Part shown: piece after piece, positions 43,590 to 55,079 of the stretch
Position numbering within the stretch: the first letter of the stretch is position 1
How the letters are laid out: each line of letters opens with the position of its first letter
DNA from: Neoceratodus forsteri
Lineage: Eukaryota; Chordata; Ceratodontiformes; Ceratodontidae
Assembly: GCA_016271365.2 (NCBI GenBank)
Contig: CM028132.1
Span: forward strand, 1,186,047,001-1,186,111,000
DNA: 64,000 nt
Direction: 5' to 3'
Notes under the pieces: model-generated
The model's database searches: none
What the model was told of the DNA's origin: nothing
Seen by the model: the letters and a program-made list of their open reading frames with translations, nothing else
Translations under genes and position numbers: made by a program

Positions 43590-44512
43590 TCAAGGGGCAC
43601 CCATGTAAAGTCTGCATACCTTGTTCAGGGAGACCGTTAACCTTCTGAGTGATGTGATGGAAGCAGATCTGTAAATGACCAAGCCATAATCAATGACTGA
43701 TAGGACTGAGCTGTGGATTGCAAGCTTGAGGGCTTCCAGAGTCAGACACCATCTGTGTCTATAGAGGAGCCTTATCCTAACACTGACCATCCTGACAACA
43801 TTCTCAATGTGGGGTACATAGGTGAGATGACTGTCAAGGGTAACACCTAGGTACTTAAAGTGCTGGATCTGTTCGAGTGGGGCTCCTAGGCTATTTCTGA
43901 TAACAAGAGAATGAGACTTGTACTTGTTTTGGGAGGACGAGAACAGCAACACTTTAGTTTTCTTATGGTTTAGTACTAGTTTGTGCGTACTAAATCATTG
44001 CACTGCTTGTTTGAAGCCCAGCTGGAGCTCACATTCAAGTAGGCTTGGGTCAGTGTGGGATGTATTAATGACCGTGTCATCAGCATAAAGGAGGGACTGT
44101 TGGTGACATGCTGATGGCAAGTTGTTCAGAAAGATACTGAAAAGGAGCAGACCCAGTATCGAGCCTTGTGATACTCCACACCTGATGACCAGTTGATTGG
44201 AAGTGACACTAGCTATTTTCACCCTTTGGGTCCTATCACCAAGATAGCTTCTGAACTAGTTCAGTGTTTCGCAAGAGAGACCAATCTTAGTTAATTGACC
44301 AAGGAGGAGCGGGTGGTTAACTGTGTCAAATGCCTTCATTAAGTCTATGAAGGCTGCTCCTACAAGCTTACCTTGGTTAAAAGATTGATGAATGTAGCTG
44401 GTGAATTCGAGGAGCTCAGTAGAGGTGCTGGGCCCTTTTCAGAAACCATGCTGCTGCGGGCATTGGATGGAGTATTTTTCAAGATATTCCACCAGTTGAT
44501 TAGCAACAATAT
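43590..44512 (-). pseudogene. LINE-B ORF2, RT palm to C-terminus
   Basis: Minus-strand reading from the CR1-B junction: NQLVEYLEKYS, then GKLVGAAFIDLMKAFDTVNH (first catalytic Asp), CGVSQGSILGLLLFSIFLN and an intact YADDTVINTS box. After a stop near 43995 it continues with THKLVLNHKKTKVLLFSSSQ, FKYLGVTLDSHLTYVPHIEN and SVLSVIDYGLVIY. The ADD box, the FKYLGV block and the C-terminal pattern differ from CR1 and resemble L2/Jockey-type LINEs of fish and amphibians. A few stops break it. Confidence 0.85.
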
Positions 44513-44605
44513 AGAAACACAGAAACATAGAATTTGACGGCAGATAAGGACCACTTGGCCCACCTAGTCTGCCCATTTTCCTACCTAACAAATAAGCTGC
44601 AGATC

Positions 44606-47384
44606 CTAGTTAACCAACAGCTTACTTCCTCCTACCCCCACTAGAACTGCCTCATGTCTGTCCCATGCATTCTTGAATTCCCCCACTGTTCCTGACTCCA
44701 CAACCTCCTCAGGGAGGCTGTTCCATGCATCCACAACCCTCTCTGTGAAAAAATACTTGCTCGCATTACCTCTGAGCCATCCCCCTCTATCTTCAAATTG
44801 TGCCCCCTTGTTCTTGCACATCTGTTTTTCTGAAAGATGCTACCCATTTGGACTTTGTTGATTCCCTTGAGGTACTTGAAAATTTCTATCATGTCTCTCC
44901 CCCCTTCTTTCCTCAAGGGTATACATATTAAGCTCCTTTAGTCTTTCTTCGTATGTCTTCTGGTGCAGATTCTGCACCATTTTGGTTGCCCTCTTCTGGA
45001 CAGCCTCACCTCTGTCTGTGTCTTTGCAGAGATGGGGGCTCCAGAACTGCACACAGTACTCCAGATGGGGTCTCACCAACTCTCTGTACAGAGGGATAAC
45101 AACTTCCTGTTTTCTACTATTGATGCGTCTCCCTATGCATCCCAGTATCCCCCAGCCTTTCTTACTGCCTTCTCACATTGCTTGCCCACCTTTAGGTCAT
45201 CTGGAATAATTATCCCCAGGTCCCTTTCCATTTTTACTGTTGTCAGTCTCTCATCCCCCATTGTGTACTCTTCCCCTGGGTTTTTGTTTCCCAGGTGCAT
45301 TACCTTGCACTTCTTTGCATTGAATCTGAGCTGCCATACATTTGACCATTCCTCCAACCTTGCCAAGTCCCTTCTCATCCTTTCCACGCCATCTAGTGTA
45401 TCAACCCTGTTGCAGATCTTTGTGTCGACTGCAAAGAGATGTACTTTTCCTTCCAGTTCCTCTGCAATGTCACTTATAAAGACATTAAAAAGGACTGGTT
45501 CCAGTACTGAACCCTGTGGTACCCTGCTAGTAACCCTCCTTTCTTCACTGTTGACTCCGTTTACTACTACCCTTTCCGTCCTGTTGTCTATCCAATTTTT
45601 TATCCAGGCTACTACCTTGGGACCCACTCCAAGGCTGGCTAACTTGTGTATTAATCTTTTGTGTGGGACTGTATCAAATGCCTTGCTAAAATCTAGGTAG
45701 GCCTTGTCCACAGCCCCTACCTGGTCTACTACTTTAGTCACCCAGTCAAATAAATCTATTGGATTCATCTGACATGACCTTCCCATTGTGAATCCATGCT
45801 GCCTTGGATCCTGTGCCCCACTGGCCTCTAGGTACTCAACAATTCTTTCCTTCAGAAGTGATTCCATCATTTTCCCTACCACTGAGGTCAAACTAACTGG
45901 TCTGCAGTTTCCTGCCTCTGTCATGCTCCCACTTTTGTGAAGAGGAATCACATCTGCCCTCCTCCAGTCCTCAGGTACCACCCCATCCTCCCATAATTTG
46001 TTAAAGAGAGTAGTCAGCGGTGTCACTAGTTCTACCCTTAGTTCTTTTAGAATTCTTGGGTGAATCCCATCAGGACCCATTGCTTTGTCCACCTTCAATT
46101 TTATTAGTTCTTTCAGAACCCTTTCTTCTGTAAATGGACTGGTATTGACCCCCATCTTCAGAGTGTTTCTCTTGTTTGGTTTAGGTGCCTCCCCCCCCTT
46201 CCTTTGTGAATACTGAGCAGAAATATTCGTTCAGTATCTATGCTTTTTCACTGTCACCCTCTGCCCACATTTCCTCCCCTTTATTAAGCCTCAGTATCCC
46301 TCCTTTGATCTTTCTTCACTCCCTAATGTACCTATAAAAGATCTTATCCCCCCTGCTTAACAGAGCTGGCTATCCTTTCCTCGGTTTGGGCCATTGCTAT
46401 TCTGACTGCCTTCCCTGCCTCTTTCTGCTTTAACTGATAAAGTCCTCTGTCCTGCTCCTTCTGTGTTTTCTTATATTTTCTGAATGCTATCCTTTTCTTC
46501 TTAACATTCTCTGCCACCTCTTTTGAGAACTATAGCAGGTTTTTCCTTTGTTGTGTTTTGCTGATTTGCTTTACACAAAGGCTTGTTGCCTCTGTGATGG
46601 CTGTTTTGATTACTCACCATTGTTTCTCCACCCCTCCTTCTTGCCTGTTTGCTAGTGCTTTTCTGAGGCACTCTCTCATTTTCCCAAAGTCAGCCCTCCT
46701 AAAGTCCAATATTCTTGCTTTTGTATGGCTTGATTGTATGGTTGTGTTTATCGTGAACCACACTGTTTGGTGGTCGCTTGTTCCCAGATGGCTACCCACT
46801 TCTAAATCTGAGATTCTTTCTCCATCCCCATTTGAGAGTACCAGGTCTAAGATTGCTCCCTTCCCAGTGGGTTCCAATACTAGCTGTCTGAGGCATGCTC
46901 CTTGTAGGGCATCAAGAATGACCCTGCTCTTGGATGTGTCTGCAGCAAAGGTGCTCCAGTTAACATCTGGCATATTCAGGTCCCCCATCAACAATATATT
47001 CCATTTTTCTGACATTCTAAGGATGCCTTCTATTATTTTCTTGTCCATTCCCTCCCCCAGAGATGGGGGTCTGTATACAACCCTCATGTGGATTGTGGTG
47101 CCATTTCCTGTCTCCAGGGTGACCAAGAGTGCCTTATCTGCTCCCTGTTTACTCTTTAGTTCTGTTGCTTTGATCCCTTCCTTTACATAGAGAGCTACTC
47201 CTCCTCTTCTTTTACCATCCCTGTCCCTCCTGTAGATTGTGTATCCTGGTATGTTGACATTCCAGTCATGGTTCTCTGTGTACCATGTTTCTGTGACTGC
47301 CACAATATCCAGGCAACCCTCTTCCATCAAGGCCACTAGTTCAGGGAGCTTGTTACACAGACTATGGGCATTGGTACTCATCAC
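44606..47384 (-). pseudogene. CR1-B ORF2: endonuclease and reverse transcriptase
   Basis: The endonuclease is open at 46614-47384: MMSTNAHSLCNKLPEL, VTETWYTENHDWNV, GDLNMPDVNWS and LGTSDHQTVWF are visible, so its catalytic blocks are present. The RT is open at 45133-46155, with PEDWRRADVIPLHKSG, QHGFTMGRSCQMNPIDLFDW, YLDFSKAFDTVPHKRL and RVPQGSVLEPVLFN. The palm box reads FAVDTKICN, so the first Asp of the usual FADD pair is Val, which would abolish catalysis. Frame breaks separate endonuclease from RT (46160-46610) and lie near 45130. The C-terminal FTERVVDAWNSLPEEV block is near 44740. Confidence 0.9.
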
Positions 47385-47572
47385 CCTCCACTTTTTGATG
47401 GCCTTACCCCTTTTAGCCCCATTCCTGTCCTTACTGCCTCTGCCTTTTTTTACATTTACCTCTATCCTGCTCCCTAATGACTTCTCTACCTTGGTGTTTA
47501 CCTCACTAATTACCGTGTTTTGTTGGGGGAGGCTGGGATTTCTCTGCTCCTTTTCAGTGCCTCCCCCCTTGG

Positions 47573-48530
47573 CTAGTTTAAATGCTTGTCAATGAAGCAT
47601 TTAAACCTCTCACCTAGGATCCTGGTTCCCCCGGACAGATGCAGACCATCGCGCCAGTATAGGTCGGCATCCCTCCAGGTTGCTCCCCAGTCCCCAATGA
47701 AGCCAAAACCCTGAGCTCCACACCAGTTTTTCAACCATTCATTGAATTCCCTGGTGAGGAGTAGCCTAGCATCACCCTTGCCATTGACAGGCAGCACCTT
47801 TGAGAAATTTACTGTATGCGCTACTTGTCTAAGGCCCCACCCCAACTCTACAAACTCCTTTTGCACTGCTCTGATCCCATTCCTAGCCAGGTTATTTGTC
47901 CCTAGGTGGACAATGACATCCAGCTCCCTCCCTTGTGCAGTTGCTCCCATGATTCTGAGGATTCATTTCCTGTCCCTCCAAGCCGTGACGCCAGGCAGGC
48001 ACCTTACCTCCCTCTCCCCTTCCTCCCCACTTCTATCCCTCTAATGATTGAGTCTCCCACCAGGAGTTGTTTTCTTTCCCTGTGGGGTGCCATGCCACCC
48101 TCCTGTGGGTCTCCTTTGTGAAGGTTCCCAGCATCCTACTTGGTCTCCACTGTAGGTGCCTCCATAGAGGAACCACTATCCACCAGAAGATCATATGAAT
48201 TGTGGAGAGGTACAGCTGGAGGGATATAACTTTGTTGCACCACCCTCTCCCTCCCTGAGCTCACCCTGGTCCAGCCTCTTCTCTTTCTTGGCAAACTCTG
48301 AGGTAGTGGCATTGGCCCTGGTGGTCCCTGGGTGGGAGAGGAGGTTTCACGAATCCTAGCCAGGTCATCCTGGAGATGGGCAACCTCCTCCCTCAGACCA
48401 GAGAGGTGCCTGCAAATAGGACAGCATTACAGCCTCCAGACTGCCTCGGAGAACACTGCCGCCCCACAGCCATTGCACTGCACCACTCCTATCATGTCTT
48501 ATTTTGTGTCCCCCTCCTGTTTCTCTGTAT
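47573..48530 (-). pseudogene. CR1-B ORF1: zinc-like N-terminus and SGNH esterase
   Basis: The esterase part is open at 47573-47950: LDVIVHLGTNNLARNGIR (usual GTND block, here GTNN), KVLPVNGKGDARLLLTREFN and RDGLHLSGGTRILGERFKC with the DGLH His. The N-terminal cysteine pairs are recognisable near 48420-48520, with CNGCGAAVF-like reading. Arrangement and length match CR1-A ORF1. The Asp-to-Asn change in GTND and several stops show loss of function. Confidence 0.85.
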
Positions 48531-48814
48531 GCTTACTCTCTCCTCTCCTTACAACTCTCACCCTTCCTGTTCTGGGACAGCAACTTCCTCTATTCTTCAG
48601 TAACCTCCTTCTTCCTTGCTCAGTGTCAGACCACCAGCAGCTGGGGGGGGAGGGGCAAGCTGCTTTTTTCCTTTAGGGTTGACAAAACTAATGTTTCTCC
48701 ATGATCCTTCCCTTCCTACTGCCAAACAGGAAGTTCCTGTTGTCAGTCAAATCCAGTGGCTATAAAAGTAGAACTGGCTTAGGGTGGGTGGGTGGAGGGC
48801 AATTAGTAAGAAAA

Positions 48815-49439
48815 AAGGCTAGCAACAGCAAGTTGTAATTTGAGTCACCTGCTTTTATATTGTCTAAGCCATGCCCCCAATTAAGCTCTCTCTCCCTCTT
48901 CTCCTACTGATTTAGCAAAGTAAGTTGATACAGTACCCTGCCCAGCACAGAACACACACTGACTTTCTTTCTTTTCTTTTTTAACCCTAAATAAGACCCC
49001 TTCTACTTCTAATAAAGTATATGTCTACTTAATCTCAACAGACACTGACTCCTGCTGAGATAGAAGCATTAAATTAGTAAGAAAATGGTAGCTTCTTTTA
49101 GTTAGTTGCTTTCTGCTCTACAAGCAAGATTTCTATCTTCCAAAGGCTAGCAACAGGAAGTTGCAACTGGAGTCACCTGCGTTTGTATTGTCTAAGCCAC
49201 ACCCTCAATTAAGCTCTCTCTCCTCTTACTGATTTAGCAAAGTAAGTTGATACAGTACCCTTTCCAGCACAGAACACACTCTGACTTTCTTTCTTTTCTT
49301 TTTTTAACCCTAAATAAGACTCCTTCTATGTCTAATAAAGTATCTGTCTGCTTAAACTTAACAGATACTGACTCCTGCTGAGATAGAAGTGTTAAATTAG
49401 TAAGAAAATGGTAGCTCCTTTTAGTTAGCTGCTTTCTGC
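48815..49439 (-). repeat. CR1-B 5' tandem units (about 327 bp each)
   Basis: Unit 1 is 48815-49141 and unit 2 is 49142-49439, truncated at the element's 5' end. Both open with AAAGGCTAGCAACAG and share AGTCACCTGC, TGATTTAGCAAAGTAAGTTG and CTGACTCCTGCTGAGATAGA. They sit exactly at the 5' end of the element, upstream of ORF1, like promoter monomers of some L1 families. Confidence 0.9.
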
Positions 49440-51267
49440 ATATGTTCCAACACTTTTGATATGGGAGGGAGAGCTGATATAGGCTTGTAGTTGTTTAGCA
49501 AGGCCCAGTCACGAGATTTATGCATAGGAGTCACGAGGGCCATTTTCCATACCTGTGAGAATTGTGACAGGGATAGAGAGAGGTTAAAGATTTTCATGAG
49601 TGTTAGTAGTACTTCCTGTAAGGTAAGATCAATAAGCCTGAAGTCCAAAGAGTCACCACTGTACCTAGACTTTCTCAGTACTTTAGTCAGGAGTTTTCGA
49701 ACCTGGGTAGTAGAGATCCTCTTAAAGTAGAAAGTGGGATGTCCAGTAGCCTTGTCTGTATTTTGACATGCTGTGTTTGCTGAGGTATCATCAAAGAAGT
49801 CATGTGGAAGAAGACTGCTCAAGTTAGAGAAGGCATCATTGAAGGCATTTGCAATTTTAAGCAGTTCCAAGGTTGGCGCGCCATCCAGGTTTAGTATTGA
49901 AGGTGACACTTTTGGGTCTTTCCCAATGATATCATTGATGTTTGACCAGAATTTTCTGCTATCCCCCCACAAGCTGATAAGCAGCACTCTATGGTGTTTA
50001 TTTTTGGCCTGCCAGATAGCCCGAGTGTAGGCATTCCTTGCAGCTTTATATGCTTGCAGGTCCTGTAGTTTACCAGAGGCTTTGGCTTGGTGCTATAAGT
50101 GGCCGCTCTGTTTTATACCAGCAAATGATGTCAGGAGTAATCCAGGGATGGGATATGCCACAGATTTTCATCTTTTTAAAAGGTGCACGTGAGTCACAGG
50201 CAGCATTGAAGACCTTAATAAAGTGTTCAAGGGCCGCATTTATGTCATCAGTGGAGTCCAGTAGAGACCAGTCCTGGTCATGAAGCTGTTTTTTTAAGAG
50301 ATCAAGGTGGCCATTTTTTAGCACTCTATTGTAAATAATCCTGGGTGGTGTAGTATGAAATTTGTTGGTCCAGCTGCGGATATAGGAGAGTGGTCACTGA
50401 GGGAGTCAGGGTGGATGACTATTATTTATGTGATCTGGATGATTAGAGATTATTCAGTCCAGTGTGGTGCTTGTTCCCATCTTGTAGTTTATTCTGGTTG
50501 GACAGCTGACAAGCTGAGAGAGGTGAAGGGCAGATAAGGCATCCTTTATAGGACCAGTGTTTGGAGACAGCCAGTTTGTATTGAAGTCTCCCAAGAGAAT
50601 TATTTCAGTGATGCGATTTTGAGCACAGAGATAGTCCAAGATATTATTTAAGCCTGAGGTGGGGTCTTTAGAGGGTATGTAGACTGAGCAGACTGTGAGG
50701 GTTTTACAATGTACTCCCAGGAGCACTTTAATTGCTAGGATCTGTGAGGCGCACCCAAGGTCTACAACAGGCAATGTCAATCCCTTAAGGGAGTTTTTTA
50801 GATAGACGGCACAGCCCCCATCATGCTTGAAAGACCTATCCAGCCTGAACAAGGTATAGCCAGGAAATGCTACTGCAGAGTCAGGTATTTTGAGAGACAG
50901 CCAGGTTTCAACAATGGAAAGGATGTCAGGATCATGCAGTGTGACCCAGATTTTAAGGGTGTCAATTTTGCTCAGAAGACTACAAATGTTGATTGAAGCT
51001 AGTGTTATTGTACCCTGTTTAAGGAGTGCCCCTTGGGGTCTGGCCACAAGGCCCAGGGTTAGGGTGAATGTTACTCAGCAAGAAGAAGTAACAGGAAGAC
51101 AAGTCCGATGAGGTATTCTCTGAGTGTTTAGCAGTCCTTTTAGTGATGTGGCTCCTTTTTCTGATCCTTTTGTCTGTCACAGTGAGACGTAGTAAGGGAT
51201 CAGAGGGTGCAGTGGTATGGGGAGGTACATGAATCATTGTCTGGTCAAGTTTCTGTAGATGGGTCAT
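49421..51267 (-). pseudogene. LINE-B ORF2: 2A-like motif, endonuclease, RT start
   Basis: From the 5' side: an N-terminal segment ending LLSNIHPNPGP (NPGP codons at 51049-51060) resembles 2A-like sequences found at the start of some LINE proteins. After a one-base frame change comes the endonuclease, open at 50454-51047: LASINICSLLSKIDTLKI, IVETWLSLKIPDSAV and ILLGDFNTNWLS. A linker is at 50070-50324 and the RT start at 49440-49987, with WSNINDIIGKDPKVSPS, KMALVTPMHKSRDWALLNNY and PISALPPISKVLEH, where CR1-B cuts it. Stops near 50450 and 50070 break the frame. Confidence 0.83.
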
Positions 51268-52085
51268 AAGAGGGAACCAAGGACCCTTACATATGCCAAA
51301 GTTTCCAGTGGTGCAGCCTCTGTAGTAGTGTAGGTAGGAACCAATGTCTTAATCGTGGTTTTCATCACTTGGGGTGCAAGGGCTTTTATAGTGACCATGT
51401 AGGCTTAGGAGGATTAGAAGGAGAGTTAAAGTGCATGGAGCAGGCTTGTGCATTCTTAGTCTAGGAAGTTTTAACCTGCAGCTGGAGAGTAAGGACAGCC
51501 CTATCACCCTGGTTAGTGGCTGGGCGGGGTCTGCATAGCGAAAAGTCCCTCAGAGGGCGAGCGGTAAAAATTACTAGGTTTAGAAAGGAGGTATGCAGCT
51601 GGTAGGAGGGGCAGAGTGGGAGAGGTGGGGCTTGTCTGTATTTAATAGCGGCTGGGTTGGGGCAGGTGGGTGTGTGGGAGAAAATATATAGAGAGAGAGA
51701 GACAGAGCTGAGCGGGTTGAGGGAAAAGCCACACTTCAAGTCTAGCAGTAGATAGCAGGGAATAGAGAGTCAGCCTATCACCAGGCCAGGGACTCAGAGG
51801 CATCCGATCGCCGTTTGGCTCAGAGAGTGTGGACCAATCAGCTGGTTGCTGGAAGATCTGTGGAATCACCGAGGCCACATACCTTGCTGTATCCGATATG
51901 GCAGCTGAGCAAATTGGCTACAGATGAGGGCGGCTGGAGGCCGGAGACACCGTGGCCATGGGCACTTCTGAGCCCAGTAGAAGGCTGGATCCTTGCTGGA
52001 TCCTCAATGGGAGCTTGTTCTCCTCTATTACACTGCCCCCTCTGTCAGCATTACAATTCTTCCCTCATCTTTCTTTTTCACTAAT
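49440..52085 (-). mobile_element. LINE-B, 5' part
   Basis: This is the continuation of 42605-44512 beyond CR1-B and carries the start of RT, the endonuclease, a 2A-like NPGP motif and the 5' UTR (about 51270-52085). The joined element would be about 4.5 kb. The 5' limit is placed where CR1-C-related sequence begins and is approximate. Confidence 0.8.
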
Positions 52086-52091
52086 GGATCT

Positions 52092-52118
52092 GAAGAAAAA
52101 AATTACTCACTGTAGTAA
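52092..52118 (+). repeat. Left copy of a 27-bp inverted repeat flanking CR1-C
   Basis: The segment GAAGAAAAAAATTACTCACT plus GTAGTAA is the reverse complement of 58293-58320, apart from one extra A in the poly-A run. It lies immediately before the CR1-C 3' end. Confidence 0.85.
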
Positions 52119-52399
52119 AATTCACAGAATCATAGAATCATGCCAGCAGAAAAGGACCATTCGGCCCATCGAGTCTGCCCAAGATAGCCCCCCACCTCCC
52201 TTTTACCTTCCACACCTCTGCCCTCTCTCCTCTCCCCTTCCTAGTCCCATGTAGTTATCCCATGCTCGTTGGAATTTCTCCACTGTATCCCCCTCCATCA
52301 CCCACTCCAGCAACTTGTTCATGGTTGTACAACTCTCTCTGAGAAATAACACCCCTTATGTCTCCCTTAAATCTGCCCCCACCAGCTTAAATGCATGAC

Positions 52400-54871
52400 C
52401 GCTGGTGGTTTTGTTATCGCTCAGTCTGAAGATGCTATCTCCTGTAACCTTATTTATTCCCTTCATGTATTTGAAGGTTTCCACCATGTTCCCTCATCCC
52501 ATTTCATTGCCAGTATATAAAGACCAAGCTCTTCCAGCCTCTCCCCACATGGTCTCCCTTGCATCTCCTGGATCATCTTGGTCGCCCTTCTCTGTACCCT
52601 CTCTCCAGCCTATCCTTGTCACCCTGCAAATGGGACATCAAAAACTGAACTCCATTCTCCAGCTGTGGTTTGACCAATGTTTTGTAGAGTGGCATGATCA
52701 CCTCCGTCCTACTACTAGTGAAGCCTCTCCCAATGCATGCCAACACTCTTGTTGCTTTACCAGCTGCTCGTTCACCCTGACTCCTAGCCTTTAATGTGTC
52801 CATGATCCAAATCCCCAGGTCCTTTTCTTGTTCTATGACCTGCAGTGATCTCCCCCCCCAAGGGAGTAAGTGGCCCTAGGGTTATTCTGTCCTATGTGCA
52901 TTATTTTGCACTTTTTTGCATTGAATTGCAATTGTCACTTTTCCACCCACTCCTCCAGCCTAGCTATATCCTGCCTCATCCTCCCCCATCCCCTCTGGAG
53001 CATTCACCCTGTTATATAGCTTTGTATCATCCATGAACAAACACACCTTTCCATTTAGACCCTCAGCTAAATTCCTCACATACACATTAAAAGGTATGGG
53101 CACTAACACCAACCCCTGTGGTACCCCGCTCATCACCCCTAGTTCCCTGGAGTGCTTCTCATTGAGCACCACTCTCTGGGTCCTCCCACCCAGTCAATCC
53201 CCCACCCACTTTGTAAGCCTAACTCTCACACTCAGACTGCTCAGCTTGCGTACCAACCTCCTAGGTGGGACGGAGTCGAATGCCATCTTGAAATCTAGAT
53301 AGGCCACATCCATCACTTCCCCCTGATCGTATACCTCCATAACCCCCTCAAAGAATTCGATCAGGTTGGTCTGACAAGATCTACCACCTGTGAACCCATG
53401 TTGGTGTCATCAATCAGACCTTCCTCCTCTAGGTACCCTACCAGTCTCTCTTGTATGAGAGTTTCCATCAGCTTACCTACAACCGCGGTGAGACTGACTG
53501 GGAGCAGTTGCCAGGTTCATCCTTATTCCCTCTCTTGTATATAGGTACCACCTCTGCCTTTTTCCAGTCTCTCGGGACCCTCCCTGATTCCAGGGGATAG
53601 ATTAAACAGCTTTGCCAGAGGTCCTGCCAGAGCCACCCTTAGCTCCTGAAGCACCCTTGAGTGTACCTGGTCAGCTCCCACAGCCTTGTCTGTTTTTATT
53701 TTTCCCATCTCCTCCAACACCCTCACCTTTGTGAAGGGACTTGTGTCTGCCTCCTTGCCATCCCTCCTCTTTTTACTCAATACAGGCCCTTTCCCTTCCT
53801 TCTCGGTCATGAAAACAGATGTGAAGTACTCATTTAGGAGGGTTGCCTTCTCCACTTCTCCTACAGCTATTTTACCCCCTCTCCTCTGAGTCTTGGAATC
53901 CCCTACCTGTTTTCCCCCTCATCACTCACATACTTATAGAATCTTTTGTCACCCCTTTTCACCTCCCTAGTTATTCTCTCCTCCATGCTTGCTTTTGCCT
54001 TCCTAATTGTTCTTCCTGCTTCCCTGAGCTTATTCTTATAGACCTCTCTTTCCGCTATCCCATGTGACCTTTTGTAGGCCTTAAAGGCCTTTCTCTTCTC
54101 CTTGACAGCCTCCCTAACCCCTGCGGTGAACCACAGTGGTTTTCTTCCCCTTTTGCATTTGCAGATTCTCCAGATGCATTGCTCCATGGCCTTGAGAATT
54201 CTGCACTTAATTGCTTCCCACAACTGCTCTGCCTCCTCCAGCTCTTGGATCTCTGCAAGCTCCCTCCTTAAGATGCCTCCCATCTTCTCAAAATGTGCCC
54301 TCCTGAAGTTGAGCACCCTGGTGGTTGACCTGCCCAATTCTACCCCTGCCTGGATGGAGAATCTGACCATCCAGTGATCACTGTCCCCAGAGTTTTCCCC
54401 AACCTCAACCTCCCCTACTCTGTCCCCATTTGTTAAAATGACATCTAGTGTTGCCTCCCCCCAGTAGATTCTTTAATTAGCTGGCTTAGGAGTGCATCTT
54501 GTAGGAATTCCAATGAGCCCCTGCTCTTTTCTGTTGTGGTCGATGGAATTTGCCAGTACACATTGGGTAGGTTCAGGTCTCCCACCACTAGGATTTTCCC
54601 TTTCCTGGCCTTTTCTTGTATATCCCATGTCAATTTCCAATCCACTTCCTCACCCTGATGAGGTGGTCTATAGACCACCCCTATCCTTGTTGCCCCCTTC
54701 CTTACTCCCCAACGTAATGCAAAGGAGCTCAGTGGATCCCTTCTCCTCCCTGCCCTCCAGTGCAACTTTCTCCTCCCGTACATACAGTGCTACCCCCCAA
54801 TTTTTACCCTGTCTATCCCTCCTAAAAAGATTGTACCCTTGTAATTCCACCTCCCAGCTATGGCCCTCCAT
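52400..54871 (-). pseudogene. CR1-C ORF2: endonuclease and reverse transcriptase
   Basis: Endonuclease pieces are at 54445-54871 (HSWEVELQGYNLFRRDRQGK, GVVYRPPHQGEEVDWKL, LVVGDLNLPNVYW). At 53903-54370 the linker reads RVLNFRRAHFEKMGGILRRE with KAKASMEERITREVKRGDKR. RT pieces are at 53523-53855 (SPFTKVRVLEEMGKIKTDKA), 52960-53172 (GVMSGVPQGLVLVPIPFNVY, then FMDDTKLYNRV, with Met in place of Ala in the FADD box; both Asp are kept) and 52573-52803 (ACIGRGFTSSRTEVIMPLYK). Multiple frameshifts and stops make it non-functional. Confidence 0.85.
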
Positions 54872-55079
54872 CCACCATGTTTCTGTTATGAAATTAGGTC
54901 CAGGTCATCCACCCCCATCACCGCCTGCAAGTCTGCCATTTTATTCCCTAGGCCCCTGGCATTGGCTAGATTTCCCATCCACCTTTATAGTACCCTTTCT
55001 TCATGCTGTCCCTTGTCTCTCACATTGAGAGAGTGCAGGCTGGGTTGTCCCCTCTAGGCTGAGGGCCCTCTACTCCCCT

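Larger units (their letters stand above)
42605..44512 (-). mobile_element. LINE-B (L2/Jockey-like), 3' part (continues at 49440)
   Basis: This holds the 3' end and RT of a LINE distinct from CR1. Its 3' tail is the TTTATTTATTT tract (minus strand AAATAAAT) into which the solo LTR inserted. The 3' UTR carries a (GA)n microsatellite at about 42916-43035. CR1-B interrupts the element at 44512, and LINE-B resumes at 49440 with the coding sense continuing across. Confidence 0.85.
44513..49439 (-). mobile_element. CR1-B LINE, near full length, inserted in LINE-B
   Basis: This is a 4.9-kb minus-strand CR1. The 3' end at 44513 shows ATAGAAACACAGAAACATAG and GGCAGATAAGGACCACTTGG. ORF2 and ORF1 follow, then a 5' region made of two tandem units. 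The interrupted LINE-B reading resumes on the far side, and ATAT occurs at both junctions (44509-44512 and 49440-49443). It is the same family as CR1-A. Confidence 0.93.
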
